Position numbers and translations under genes: made by a program. A model generated the notes under the pieces. The model worked only from the letters and a program-made list of their open reading frames with translations. It made no database searches and was not told the DNA's origin. From the NCBI GenBank assembly GCA_030847615.1, contig JAUMIR010000005.1:245062645-245126644 (forward strand): a stretch of 64,000 nucleotides of DNA, read 5' to 3'. Shown in pieces: positions 1 through 10,761 of this stretch (within the stretch, counting starts at the first letter, position 1; each line of letters starts with the position of its first letter). The stretch is from Gambelia wislizenii. Lineage: Eukaryota; Chordata; Lepidosauria; Squamata; Crotaphytidae.

Positions 1-1190
1 GGGGTTTTGGAGCTTTAAGAGTGTTTGTGTCTTCTCATGAGAATTCCCAAAATCTTGCCCATGCTAAATCACAGAAGTAAACGCCCGTTCTTAAAGCACT
101 AGTAGTCATCGTGTGATAATTCCAAGGCATTTCTTTCATGGGATTACAGCTATTTGAGATAATAAGTGTTACAATGCCACGATGTTCCCACTATCTTTAT
201 TCACGGAATTACATCATTTTTAGATGCTAGTCTGATAATGTCCACAGTCAGTTTAACCAGATAATTGCTCTGAGCTCTGATCTAATCTTACAGTTTAGAT
301 AATGCATAACTGGAATGATACATGACTATTCCCTGTGGCAATGGAAGGGGACAGTGTGTGGGGGGGTGAGTGTTATATTGGCTTTGGTTATCCCTTCCCT
401 TGTCAACAGTGGTCTTTTTACAAAACTAATTGACAACCGTGCCAAATTCTCCACTGCCCCCATTTAAAAAGAAACATGTAATTGTGCCAAGATTTCACAA
501 TTCAATATGCAACAGGTCATCACTGCTTTGTCTGTGCAGAAGGGAGGAAGAAACACTTCCTAATGTAACATCATAAACAGTGAAGGAAGACTGCTTTTGC
601 TGAAGGTTTTCCTCTTTGTCCACATTTTCGCAAAGCACAGGTGGTTCGTCTCCTGTCGAACTTGGCCATCTTTAGCTGAGCTGCACCCTGCCCCTGCTGC
701 TGAAAAAGTTCTTCTCTTAGATGCCTGGGAGTTGAAGTGTTAAGTTTCAGCAGACATGCATAGAGACCAACATCCCTTCTCATAAAACACATTTACCTCA
801 GGGTGAGAAAACCCGGCACCAAGTACTTGCTCCAGCCAGTGCAAAGCTGAGGCAATGTTCCCCTCTAATTAGCTGGTATTTGCTATAATAGCTATTATGT
901 TTCTGGTTATAAAATCATGAGGACAATGGCTCCTTCTTTCTTACCCAAGGGTGGGTAGGGGGGTGAAGGGAGATCTGGGTTACTATTACTTTTTCCCAGG
1001 CACACCCCCTTCTATTCTTGTAGCAAACAAATGATAGAGAGAAGTCCTGATGAAGAGGGGCAATGACTGAAAATGTGGTTAGGTTATAGAAGAAACCAGA
1101 CCAAGCTTTCAATTACTATTTTAATTTGTAACATAACTAGCATTGGGATTCACCGACTCTTTAAAAAATAATACCATTAATATTTCTATG
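1..1190. other. No recognised feature
   Basis: AT-rich sequence. Only short chance ORFs are open, and I recognise no repeat family, RNA gene or splice-flanked exon. Confidence 0.5.
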
Positions 1191-1422
1191 AGAGCCAGTG
1201 TGGTGGAGTGGTTTGAGTGTTGGACTGCAACTCTGGAGACCAGGGTTTGAATCCTCATTTAGCCATGGAAATCCACTGGGTGACTTTAAGCAAGTCACAC
1301 TCTCTCAGCCTCAGAGGAGGGCAAAGGTAAAGCTCCTCTGAACAAATCTTGCCAAAAAAGCCCATGATAGGTTTGCCTGAGGGTCTCCATAAGTCAGAAA
1401 GGACTTGAAGCAACACATTACT
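1191..1422 (+). mobile_element. tRNA-headed SINE (tRNA-Deu type)
   Basis: The head GAGCCAGTGTGGTGGAGTGG is the tRNA-like A-box region, and GGGTTTGAATCC near 1245 is the B box of an RNA polymerase III promoter. The body reads through CAAGTCACACTCTCTCAGCC and ends near CCATAAGTCAGAAAGGACTT. Copies at 12970 and 58052, and a piece at 38473, share the same layout. The family name (tRNA-Deu-L2 type) is from memory and not checked. Confidence 0.8.
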
Positions 1423-1487
1423 GTACTGACTGAAAGGCAAGAGTTAAACATATAGGTGAGAGAATAGGTCTCAGACTGTAGTGCAGG

Positions 1488-1687
1488 TAGAGCCGGTTTA
1501 AGGGCCCTGGAACACCTGCAGCCCCCCCCCCCGTCGTAACCCTCTTTCTGCAAAAGCATTATTAGTAATAATCTGAATATCCTATACTGTGAATAAGTTA
1601 GGTTATGTTACATTGACCTGAGATAAACATATGGGGCCACAAAATAAAGTGTTGCAGGGGACCCCAAAATTCCTTAAACTGGCCCTG
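1488..1687 (+). mobile_element. hAT-like MITE, copy 1
   Basis: A 200-bp element with inverted ends: AGAGCCGGTTTAAGG on the left and CCTTAAACTGGCCCTG on the right. It is flanked by near-identical 8-bp direct repeats, AGTGCAGG (1480-1487) and AGTGCAAG (1688-1695), the length typical of hAT. Its interior aligns with the copy at 10528-10753 (shared GCAAAAGCATTATTAG and GACCTGAGATAAACATATG). It has no coding capacity and includes a C homopolymer. Confidence 0.85.
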
Positions 1688-1698
1688 AGTGCAAGGCA

Positions 1699-1797
1699 GG
1701 CAACTTGTGGCCAACCAGATGTTGTTGGGCTCCCATTAGCACCAGCCAGCACAACCAGTGGTGAGGGATGATGACAGTTGAAATCTAGAATCAACTT
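1699..1797. repeat. Palindromic dispersed repeat (TGTTGGAC family)
   Basis: One of many copies of a roughly 100-bp near-palindromic repeat whose core reads AGATGTTGTTGG followed by CCCATTAGC and a reverse half such as GGTGAGGGATGATGACAGTTG. Other copies lie near 4005, 6865, 9971, 19293, 32212, 51060 and 59019. It has no coding capacity, and its class is not known to me. Confidence 0.6.
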
Positions 1798-1807
1798 GTA
1801 GGGTCAC

Positions 1808-2031
1808 AAGTTGTGTGTGTGTGCCTTCAGGTTGCCTGTTCAGTCATGATAACACCATGATTTGATAGGGTTTTCTTAGGCAAGGAATACTCAGAGGCTG
1901 TTTTGCCAGTTCCTTCCTCTGAAATATAACCTATGGCACCTGGTATTCATTGGCAGTCACCCATCCAAGTACTAACTAGAGCTGACCTTGATTAGCTTCC
2001 AAGATCAGATGGGATGATGCCTTTAGGCCAG
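1808..2031 (-). mobile_element. 5S rRNA-headed SINE (5S-Deu type)
   Basis: Bases 1931-2031 are the reverse complement of a 5S rRNA-like head: CCATCCAAGTACTAACTAGA and TTAGCTTCCAAGATCAGATG match the antisense of the 5S internal promoter region. The body from 1808 (GTGCCTTCAGGTTGCCTG, then GGTTTTCTTAGGCAAGG) is the 3' part, which resembles that of the tRNA-headed SINEs. The head is too diverged to be a working 5S gene. Confidence 0.85.
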
Positions 2032-2519
2032 GCCACAAGTGGCTCATCCATTTGACTTAAATGATCCAAATTTTCAAACAACACAAATACCCATACGGTA
2101 CCTATGGCAATAAACTGTGTTGTGCAATTATGCAAAGTATGTGGACACACAATTAATATCAAGTGTGTCCTGCCTTGTTTATAACGTAGATGTTGGTGGT
2201 CTCAGTCTAGCTCCATGAGACATATATTCAACATCCATATTGCTGTTGTGTGTGTTTTTTAAGAGTGCAGTGCTGTAAATAATAGTACTGTATTAACAAT
2301 GTTCAAAATTGGCTCAAGAATAGTTCTAGGCAAGGAGTGGAAACCTGTAGTCTTCCAGATGTTTCTGGATTCCCAATTTCAATATGCCTGTGTATCCGGC
2401 ACCACCACCCCCAACACCTTTTTGTACGTGGCTCCAGTTGGTGGAACTCAGGGAATTAACAAAGAAAGGCTGAGGACTCCCCTGTCCCCTTCTATAAAAG
2501 TAGCATTCTGTATAATGCT

Positions 2520-2715
2520 GTACATGTGTACAGTGGACAAAATTTTGGACTTAGCTACGAAAGCTAGGTTCAAATCTCAGCCTTGCTAGCCTTGAGCAAA
2601 CCACTGTTACTCAGTTGAACCTAACCCAAAGGTTTGCTGTGAAGACAAAAATGGAAAATACAGTCCGTGCTATCCAAAGCTCCTTAACAGATGTGAATAA
2701 AAATGAATAAATATT
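2520..2715 (+). mobile_element. Degraded MIR-like tRNA-derived SINE
   Basis: The B-box-like AGGTTCAAATCTCAGCC at about 2570 is followed by the MIR-style CTAGCCTTGAGCAAACCACT, a GCTGTGAAGACAAAAATGG stretch and an A/T-rich tail with AATAAA. It is diverged, and its boundaries are approximate. Confidence 0.5.
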
Positions 2716-3555
2716 AGCACACCACACGCAAGCATGTTATTTCCAGTTCCAACACAATTGGACCAGAAATCCATTTTATTTACAGTTATAAGTAATTACA
2801 TCTGTAAAAAACCCTAATTAAATCTATCTTTAATTACTAATTATAAAACAGTCATTTCAGATCTGCAGAGCCAATTGTAACAATAGCAATGGCATGAAAA
2901 CTTGCCAGCAAAAATTAGAACACCCCTCTGCCTCAGGTGTCTGAGATCATTAGAAGAGTTGTTGCCCTGGAATGGTTTGGCATGAAGTCAGGAGTTCTGT
3001 TTCTTGCTTATAATAAGGTTAACTGAGACCAAAAACCTCAGCTTGAATGCATGATAGTACTGCCATTAGATACAAGCATTGGTCTTCATTGTGATAGATC
3101 ATGTGGCCCATATCTTGATCAGATCATACCAGAATCTTTTAAAGAGACTTAGCAAAAGGAACAAGGAAGAGTTAGGCAGGCAGCAAGAGAAGGTGCTATC
3201 TATCTCCAGATGTTGCATGTTTCAGACATGTCCAATGACTACAGGCTTTTGGAAAGGCATTAGGGAGGTTATGAATATGACTGGCTATGTGATTTTCCAT
3301 AATCCAAAAACTCAGTTTCTTGGCTTTTTAAAGACTCTGATCTGAAAGGAGACTTTGAGTTGACACCACACTACACAATTACACAATTACTACACTTGGA
3401 TACCACTTTAATTGCTATTTTAGCACATGATCTTCTAAATATCAGACGAGTAGTGACATTCTCCAAGGGTGATAGACTAGTAGGGAGAATGCAGTATTTC
3501 AATTACTTGGCCCCAACTCATATATATGGCTTAATAAGTCATAACCAGCACTTTT
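2716..3555. other. No recognised feature
   Basis: AT-rich sequence with only small chance ORFs. No repeat or exon is recognised. Confidence 0.45.
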
Positions 3556-3835
3556 AATTGTGTCCAGAAACAGACTGGTATCTGTTGTAACAAGGGAGTC
3601 ACATGCCTCCTCTAACCAGCTTGGTTAACAGGCTGACCACAACATTCTTGACCAGCTGGTTTCCAAACATTTTCCAAAGGCAGCCCCACGTACAGCATGT
3701 TACAGTAGTCCAAACAGGATGTAACAAAAGCATGTGTCACTGTGGTCAGATCTGACATCTCTGGGAACAAATACAGTTGGCATGCTACCCGTAACTGCGC
3801 AAATGCACCCCTCCCTTAGTTTTGGACTGTCGCCT
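3556..3835 (-). mobile_element. L2-like LINE 3' region fragment
   Basis: AGGCAGCCCCACGTACAGCA and TTACAGTAGTCCAAACAGG, then CATGTGTCACTGTGGTCAG, belong to the same non-coding LINE 3' region seen at 52261-53420 and 33840-33897. The strand is assigned from the (TTTA)n end of the 52-kb copy. This copy lacks both ends. Confidence 0.6.
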
Positions 3836-4004
3836 TGTTAGCAAAATGTATGTACCATGGAAAACTGAAAGAAGGAACAAAAAGACACTTTATTTACATT
3901 TGAATTCTATTGTTTCACCAACTTTCATCCCATACATATGCTGGTTTTTATACAATATGATACACTAGTTATTTTGTAAAATATATATTAGGAATAGGGA
4001 ACAT

Positions 4005-4113
4005 GTAGCCTCCAGGTGTTGTTGAACTGCAACTAACCCCCTCCTCACTGGCTATGCTGTCTGGGGCTGATGGGAGTTGCAATGCCACAATATTTGGAAG
4101 GCCACATATTGTT
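4005..4113. repeat. Palindromic dispersed repeat (TGTTGGAC family)
   Basis: The left half CTCCAGGTGTTGTTGAACTG and the right half GGGGCTGATGGGAGTTGCAA flank a central CTCACTGGCTATGCTG. The layout matches the other copies. No function is visible. Confidence 0.6.
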
Positions 4114-4339
4114 CAGTCCTGATGTCTGTTCAAGTATCTTGTTAGCCTCAATTCTGTAATGGTCATTAGAGGGGGAGAAGACCAGCCAGGCATAGCTCCA
4201 TTGTGCCTTGGCTTCCACAACAGGTGGGAGGTCCTCCTTCCATGTTCCAACTGCCATTGCTCTGGCCTCTAAGGAGGAGAAGAGCTGCCAGCATCTGCTG
4301 GACTTAATCCACTCCCCTAATACCATTTTCCTTCTGTGC

Positions 4340-4450
4340 CATTTCCTATTTAGACTGTAAGTATGAGGGCAGGGAACTAATTATTTGTAAGCCACTCTGG
4401 GAACCTTTCTGGCTGAAGAGGAAAGTATAAATACTCTAAATAAGTAAAAT
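4340..4450 (+). mobile_element. L2/MIR-type tail fragment
   Basis: TTAGACTGTAAGTATGAGGG leads to GTAAGCCACTCTGGGAACC and GGCTGAAGAGGAAAGTATAA. This hairpin-forming, A-rich tail is typical of L2-mobilised SINEs and L2 3' ends. The 5' part is missing. Confidence 0.55.
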
Positions 4451-4867
4451 AATAAATATGTAATGATTTATACTTTCATATAAGAAAGAAAGAGAAAGGA
4501 AACGAAGGTGAATGAGAAAGTAAAACCAAGGTATAAAGCAACAACAGAAGATTGATAAAATAGAAAGCAGGACTTCTACAGGGATTAGAAAATTTGACAG
4601 CTGATTTTCTACAGTGCTTGAATGAGCTGTGAGGAACAAATTGTTTTTGTTGTTCCAGAAAACCATCACTCCATAAAGATGCCCATCTGCCAAGTAAGTT
4701 ATTATAGTGTGTGTGTGTGTTTTGTGAGGCCAATTTAAAGTTCTCTACATTTCAAAGGGACATATAAAAAGTGGGACTTGAGGTAGTCAAAACCATAGAT
4801 ATAGCTCCTCCAGTCATCAAAGGACCAATTTTGATAGAATGGGGACACAACCCAAGCCATATCACAC
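4451..4867. other. No recognised feature; small (GT)n
   Basis: Mostly unique-looking sequence with a purine run near 4483-4508 and a short GT run near 4708-4722. Two overlapping minus ORFs of 85 codons resemble nothing I know. Confidence 0.4.
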
Positions 4868-4945
4868 CAAATTTTATTTATGTATTTATTTGATTTGTAA
4901 CCTGACTTTCTCCCAAAATGGCACTCAAAGCAGCTACAAATCCCT
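4868..4945 (-). mobile_element. LINE 3' end fragment
   Basis: TTTATTTATGTATTTATTTG followed by TTGTAACCTGACTTTCTCCC and GGCACTCAAAGCAGCTACAA is the antisense of an L2-like 3' terminus, of the type also seen at 11779 and 52261. The element is 5' truncated. Confidence 0.55.
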
Positions 4946-5419
4946 ACATAGCTGGGAGGGACAATTTAGTCAAGGGTGATGATTTCCCTCTTGACTGCTT
5001 CTCCCAGGCAGAAAGGGCAGGGTAGGCTGGTCTTGGCAGCATCCTTTTCAGCAAGCTGCAGCCGAGAGAGATGGCAACAAGGGCATTCCCTCAGGTCTGT
5101 TGAAAGACCAGCTCCATGGATACAAACATCCTCCCTCAGCTGTCACCAGGAAGCAGTCATTCCATCAAGCTGTTGTGAAGGGAGATAGGAAGCAAGGGTG
5201 TTCCTTCAGTTATGAGTGAGGAAGAACAGCTCCACCACTGACTTTCTCCCCTCACCGGTGTTTCCAGCTGGTTGTTACATGAGCTACTACCAAAGAATTA
5301 AAGGCAAAACTTGATCCCCCCCATACTTCCTCAACAGCTCTTTGTGTCACATGTACATACCTTGATTTTATTAAGTGATTATTTTCTCTCTACTCTTTAT
5401 TTTTATTGTTGTGGTTTTA
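4946..5419. other. No recognised feature
   Basis: Moderate-GC sequence with one 70-codon chance ORF on the + strand. I recognise nothing in it. Confidence 0.4.
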
Positions 5420-5599
5420 GAATCATACCATAGTAGAATCTTAGAGTTGGAAGAGACCACAAGGAACATCTAGTCCAACCCCCCTGCCATGAAGGAATAC
5501 ACAATTAAAGCACTCCTGAAAGATGCCCACCAACCCCAAAGATGGAGAGTCCAACCTGCCCCCGAGGCAATCTGTTCCATGGTCCAACAACGCTTACTG
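5420..5599 (-). mobile_element. CR1 LINE 3' end, short
   Basis: AATCATACCATAGTAGAATC then GAGTTGGAAGAGACCACAAG and CATCTAGTCCAACCCCCCTG is the antisense of the CR1 3' end. It covers only the last coding bases and the short 3' tail. The 5' truncation at about 5599 is typical of CR1. Confidence 0.85.
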
Positions 5600-6864
5600 A
5601 AAAAAAACCCAAAACTGTTGCTATAACTTGAACACCACTGTGATGCTCATGTTTGTACTTACATCCTGTCTTTTTTTCTCTTTTTTGGGGGGGGGGTGCG
5701 TAATTGTTTGTATGAAAGCTGCACCAGAAGATAATGGGACTGAAAAGCAGAGTAAAAATATTTCAGAATAAATAAGGACGTTGGAATTTGACCGGGAAAA
5801 AATGGTTTTGAATGACGCAGGTTGGGGAGGAGAGAAAATGTACACTTTAAATCTACTCTTGCTTCCTAGGGATCTGACAGAAACCCAGTTCTGACACACA
5901 GGTGTGCTGCTGTTCTGTCTGCTTTGATCCCTGGAGGCTCATTGACATTAGCTGCAAAATGAAACTTTCAACTGCAGTCCCTGTACTGGTTTTACTACAG
6001 GCTGGTTTGATACACAATAGATGCTGTTGACATACACTAAGAGAAATCAAGCATTCAGTGAAACAGATGTGAGGGAGGGAGGGCCAGTTGTATTAGTAAA
6101 TCACTGTGCTAGAGCATGGATTCTGTTGCCTTCAGTGTGTAAATCTTGGCACTCCATAGTTGGGCACTGAGCCCAGTGCCTGGTGTTCCTCCCTTCTGTG
6201 CCTCTTACTCTCAAGTTTCCCCTCTGTAGATCCTAGTCAGGGGAGTTTCCTCTCCATGCTCTGTTTAGTTTATGGGTTTGTTTCTGTACATATGTACCTG
6301 AATGCAGATGCCCAGAGTCAGTCTTGACAAGCAGATTACTATTGTCAGAGGGACAATTAAAGGAACATATCAGCTCTTCAGCTATCCAGTACGTTGTTTC
6401 ATTGCTTCCATGTGCTGTTCTTACTGAATTCATCTGTTGACTCTCAAACTTGGGGTGTGGATTGAAGTTCTTATTTGTACAGACTCCAGCATTGCATGGC
6501 TCTGGTGATCCATGCTTCTGGTGGCCTAGATATAGCCTCAGTTAGCATGTACCTAAGCAGATTTATCCATAAGTAAGCATCCCTGCTTTCAAGAGAATCC
6601 TGGCCAGTAATTGTTTTTAGGATTATGGGTTGGGCAACACCTTTATTAAAATAAAAAACCAATAAAAAGTTACAAAAGTGATGCATTATTGTTACCACTT
6701 ATTCTAACTTGTCATTATAACTTATAGATTTTTATTTGTAACTTTTTTGTGATTCTAATAAAGGAATTATCCCACAATGAATTTTGTTTTTACTAACGGA
6801 CCACACAGCTACTCTGATTTTATATTGTTAAGAATAGTCTTTGCATGTATATTCCCTATATCCT
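5600..6864. other. No recognised feature
   Basis: A G homopolymer lies near 5686-5697. The rest looks unique, and no exon, RNA or repeat is recognised. Confidence 0.45.
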
Positions 6865-6932
6865 AGGGAATATGTGGGCCTCCCGATGCTGTTGGACTAC
6901 AATAACTATCCATCCTAGCTACCACAGCTGAT
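6865..6932. repeat. Palindromic dispersed repeat, partial
   Basis: GGGCCTCCCGATGCTGTTGG followed by ACTACAATAACTATCCATCC is the left half of the TGTTGGAC family. It is broken by the SINE fragment that starts at about 6935. Confidence 0.5.
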
Positions 6933-6934
6933 TT

Positions 6935-7092
6935 TATTTTATTATTTATTTATTTATACCCCGCTTTCAGCCACAAGGCTATTAGAGCGGCTTACAAATT
7001 GTTTTAAGCAATAGCTATTTACACATCTACACTGCATTAAACAGTTTCCAATGTGTGTTAGTTAATTGCCCCTACAAGCTGGGTACTCAAGC
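6935..7092 (-). mobile_element. CAGTGGTTAAATG-type SINE, 5' truncated
   Basis: The antisense A-rich tail (TTATTTATTTATTTATACC) leads into CCCGCTTTCAGCCACAAGG, GCGGCTTACAAATTGTTTTA and CAATGTGTGTTAGTTAATTG. These match the 3' halves of the full copies at 28720, 34587, 40705 and 49965. The tRNA-like head is absent. Confidence 0.8.
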
Positions 7093-7319
7093 TGATGGTG
7101 AGAGATGATAGGAATTGCAGTCAACAGCAACCATATGAAGGTCCACACTGTCCCATTTCTGTGCTGAGATACATGGGCTGGCATCCTGTTCTTGCCATAC
7201 ACAGGCATCAGTCCACCTTATGCCTGCATATATCTTTTTCTCCTTGTTGTGGAGGCTGATATTCTTTTCCATTCATTGCAACAACCAAAGCCTTTCCTAG
7301 CACTCACTGTTCAGCTGCA

Positions 7320-7525
7320 GTGCCCCTCCCGCCATGGTCATTCTGTGGCCAGTGGACAGCAAGGGGGATCAGAGGAGTGTCTGCTGTGACCTCCAGAGGA
7401 CACCAGCAGATCTCAGTAGAGGAGTGTCTGCTGTGACGTCCAGAGGACTCTAGCAGATCTCAGTAGATGATGTCATCAGTCTGCGTCTGACTATGGGGAT
7501 ATAGCCAGATTATTTTCCAGTTCCA
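7320..7525. repeat. Dispersed repeat with a 47-bp tandem duplication
   Basis: Two adjacent 47-bp units (7371-7417 and 7418-7464) each begin AGAGGAGTGTCTGCTGTGAC and end CAGATCTCAGT, differing at only a few bases. The surrounding sequence (GTCATTCTGTGG before, GGGATATAGCCAGAT after) also occurs at 36730-36860, where there is a single unit. The duplication therefore happened inside an older repeat. Confidence 0.7.
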
Positions 7526-7614
7526 TCCTTCCATGTGCCATCAGTCACACAGTGGTTGTAAGGAGGGGGCTGCAATAGTTAAACAGTGGGTTCAGGGGAT
7601 GATGAGAGGAAATA

Positions 7615-7843
7615 CAGTGAGTCTTTGGTACCCACTGGGCTTTGGTTCCAGGACCCTCTGTGGATACCAAAATCTGTGGATGCTCAAGTCCCATTATATA
7701 CAGCGACTTAATGAAATGGTGTCCCTTATATAAAATGGCAAAATCAAGGTTTGCTTTTTGGAATTTATTTTTAAAAAAATATTTTCAAGCCATGGATGGT
7801 TGAATCCGTGGATGCAGAATCCGTGGATACGAAGAGCCGACTG
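7615..7843 (+). mobile_element. Tigger/pogo-like MITE
   Basis: A 229-bp non-coding element flanked by TA on both sides (7613-7614, 7844-7845). Its ends CAGTGAGTCTTTGGTACCCA and ATACGAAGAGCCGACTG are inverted relative to one another, and the interior has repeated CTGTGGATACCAAAATCTG and GTGGATGCAG. This pattern is that of Tigger-related Tc1/mariner MITEs. No transposase is present. Confidence 0.75.
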
Positions 7844-7845
7844 TA

Positions 7846-9970
7846 TGTAGAACTATGTGGAACTATGATACTACATACGCTGTGCCCTACATGATCTTGG
7901 CCTTTACCTTAAAAGTTGTTAATTCTTTACCTGTTGATTTCTCAGAATATACTCAGCAGGCTCAAAACATTCATGGTGACAATACAAGATGACCCAACAC
8001 ACTAAGCAGCACATTTTAAGAAGTTGCAAGCCAGTATTCACAAATAATATTGTGAGCAATCTGTAAGTGGAATCAGTGTTTGGTAGTTAATTTTTTTTGG
8101 GGGGGAGTAGAAAGGGTAGAATTGGAAGATATGCTCTCTAATTTAGGACAACAGGAGAGACTGATCCTTACTCCTAAAAAAAAAAGGATGTACTATATAA
8201 TCTGTTTATTTTGAGCATGCAGATCATAGAAATCCCATTTCCTAATTAAAGCAGCATTTCTGAACTGGCTTTTGGAACTCGGAACCAGCTTCCTCAGCAT
8301 GCAATTTGGCTGGTGTTTCTCCTTTAAACTACAGACTACATTGCCCTATCCTAGTAACAGAAATGGTCTTGCTCCTTTCTCCAGCATAGAGAAAAGTTAA
8401 GTCCCATGGTATCTATGGCAGGGAAAACTCTCGTGGAACACTTTTGATAGCTTAAAAAAAATAATTGGCCATCAGCATTGTACCAGATCAATAATGCTTG
8501 GTGGGAGTGTGCAAACAAACTCAAGCCTTATTGACAGCTAGTGAAGTTTGAAGTACTGTACTTAGTTATAAACTGATACAATGGCACAGGAGTAACTGCC
8601 AGGAAGGCAAGCTGCAAAACACATGAATATCCAAAGAAAAAGAATAGCAGTGTCAAGATTCACACTCACAATACAGTGGGGAACACATGGGCAAGAGTGG
8701 AAAGAAACATCTGCTTCAAGTACAGTGGGGCCTACCCATGGTAATAGGATGTGTTTTTGCTTCTATTTTGCAGGCTAACAGAACAATACTCATTGATGTG
8801 AGACAAAAATTGGCAACTAATATCAGATACACTCCTTTCAGATTCATACTGTCGACAAAGCAATGCTCCAATCCCAAGCAAATTTGCAAAGTGAGTGATG
8901 GGATTGCATGAGTTACTTAACATAGCAGCAAAAACTCTTTATCTGATTTCACTTTGCATTGTGGAACAAGGCAACTCAGTAGCTTGCATTTTAAATGAAC
9001 AGTTGGGCAAAGGAAGTCTTACAGGTTCCTCAGTTGTTTCTGGCAGATTGGCAACATTATGCTACTGACTAGAACAACTAAACTTCAAAAATTCCTTTAC
9101 TAGGGACGTTGCTAAACAAATACCATAGGAAGCATTCTGCTCAGTTGATTGTGTTTTCCCCACTGTCTGTTGCTTGAAAGGCTACTAACCCTAGGCTGTT
9201 TACAGACTGGGCACCTCACACAGACATGTGTATAAACCTAAGACTATATCCATGTGCTGAAAAGTGCACTCTGTAGTCCACAAATCTTCATGCTATAATA
9301 CATCTGCTCATCTTTATGGTGCCATAAGATTCTTTATTGTTTTCACCTGAAACTAGTATTACCAAACACCCCCGCAAGTATGCAGTGTGCTCTTTTTTTC
9401 TAGCCATCTTAGCGCAGATTATAGAGTTCTTGTCTCACAAAAGTACTGGTAGAAGTAATCTCTCATCTGACCTCCCCCCACCATCAAAATTTTAAGGAGC
9501 CAACATCATATTGCTTTTGAGGGACAGGCAAAGAGCTCTAACCATGAGGGCTGTGTGTGACTTCATCCACCTTCTGCTCCACAAAAGCAGCTGAATCTAC
9601 AACTGGAGGTGAAGGAAAAGAAAGGGGAGGGGGGTTGGGTTGGGTGGAAGCTGTGGGTGTCAACCCTGAACATGTGTCCCACACAAGATGGGGGCCAGAT
9701 GTGTCCTGGTGATGGATGGTGTGTTAAGTGGAGGGGACAGTGGGGGTATGTGTGTGTGCAACAATTTGTAGGAGGAAAGGCGGGGTAATGAAATCAATTG
9801 AGGGTGGAATGGGGGGGGGATTTCAAGTTTGCTGAGAATATGTGCAGGGAAGTTGTGATCTTTTACGAGGGTGAGGAGCCTTTTTAGAGATGTGAGACAG
9901 TAGTGGTTAAAATAGGGGATTTGATTAGAGGTATAATGTAATGTTTGATTCACCAGTAACACGAGGGGGG
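7846..9970. other. No recognised feature
   Basis: About 2.1 kb without a recognised element. It includes G-rich runs around 9625-9650 and 9810-9820 and a GT-rich patch near 9745. ORFs up to 114 codons are low-complexity and look like chance. Confidence 0.45.
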
Positions 9971-10075
9971 CACATGTGGCCACCCAGAAATTGTGAGGTT
10001 GCAACTCTGGTCAGCCCTAGCCAGCCTAACCAAGATCTGAGGCATGATGGCAGTTGGTGTCTAACAACCTCTAGA
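9971..10075. repeat. Palindromic dispersed repeat
   Basis: CACATGTGGCCACCCAGAAA, then GTTGCAACTCTGGTCAGCCC and GATGGCAGTTGGTGTCTAAC, is a diverged copy of the roughly 100-bp palindromic family. Confidence 0.4.
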
Positions 10076-10519
10076 GCAGCACACACTCCCTTAAGCAAAA
10101 CGCTAAAAAATATTCCAATTTTTTTTTAAAAAAACGCAAAACCCCTAACTCTTTTTATGGATGTGACTTTTAAAAAATCTGAGTAATTTGTGATTTGATC
10201 ACAGCAACTATGTCTATATACAACAATTCATATAACCTACACAATCAGATTTCAAGTCATTGTGTAAACAGTGACAACAATATACAATTTCTAAAAAAAG
10301 AAAAGAAAAAAGCCATCATGTCACCACAAATAAATAATGAATCCTTATGGGGCTGTATCTGGTTGATGGGTAGGGGGCTGAAGCCTGGCTGTGGGTGATC
10401 CTGGGTGGAGGGTGGGAAGAGAGGGTGCCCGCAGCAGCGAGACAGAGGGTGAGTTTGGGGTGCGTGTGTCTAAAGCCAGGTTTGGACAAGCAGGGCTGGG
10501 CGCGGAGGGGGGCCGGAGG
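10076..10519. other. AT-rich DNA passing into GC-rich flank of the island
   Basis: AT-rich up to about 10330, then rising GC from 10380 with G-runs (GGGTGAGTTTGGGGTGCGTG). No exon can be supported. It is the outer shore of the CpG island. Confidence 0.45.
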
Positions 10520-10527
10520 AAAGGGGT

Positions 10528-10753
10528 CAGGGCCGGTTGAAGGCACCGGCGGCGTCAGCATCCGCAGGGGGGCCCATCATTGTGGGGTCCCCCTAGTAAC
10601 CCCCTCCTGCAAAAGCATTATTAGCAATAATCTGAATCTCCTGTACTGTGAATAGTTTCGGTTGAGTGAGGTTACACTGACCTGAGATAAACATATGCCC
10701 CCCCCCCAATAAAGCACTGCAGGGGTCCCCCCAAATTCCTTAAACCGGTCCTG
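10528..10753 (+). mobile_element. hAT-like MITE, copy 2, at the CpG island edge
   Basis: A 226-bp element with ends CAGGGCCGGTTGAAGG and CCTTAAACCGGTCCTG (inverted relative to each other). It is flanked by a perfect 8-bp duplication, AAAGGGGT, at 10520-10527 and 10754-10761. The interior aligns with the copy at 1488-1687. It inserted in GC-rich DNA directly upstream of the GC-box cluster and is non-coding. Confidence 0.92.
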
Positions 10754-10761
10754 AAAGGGGT

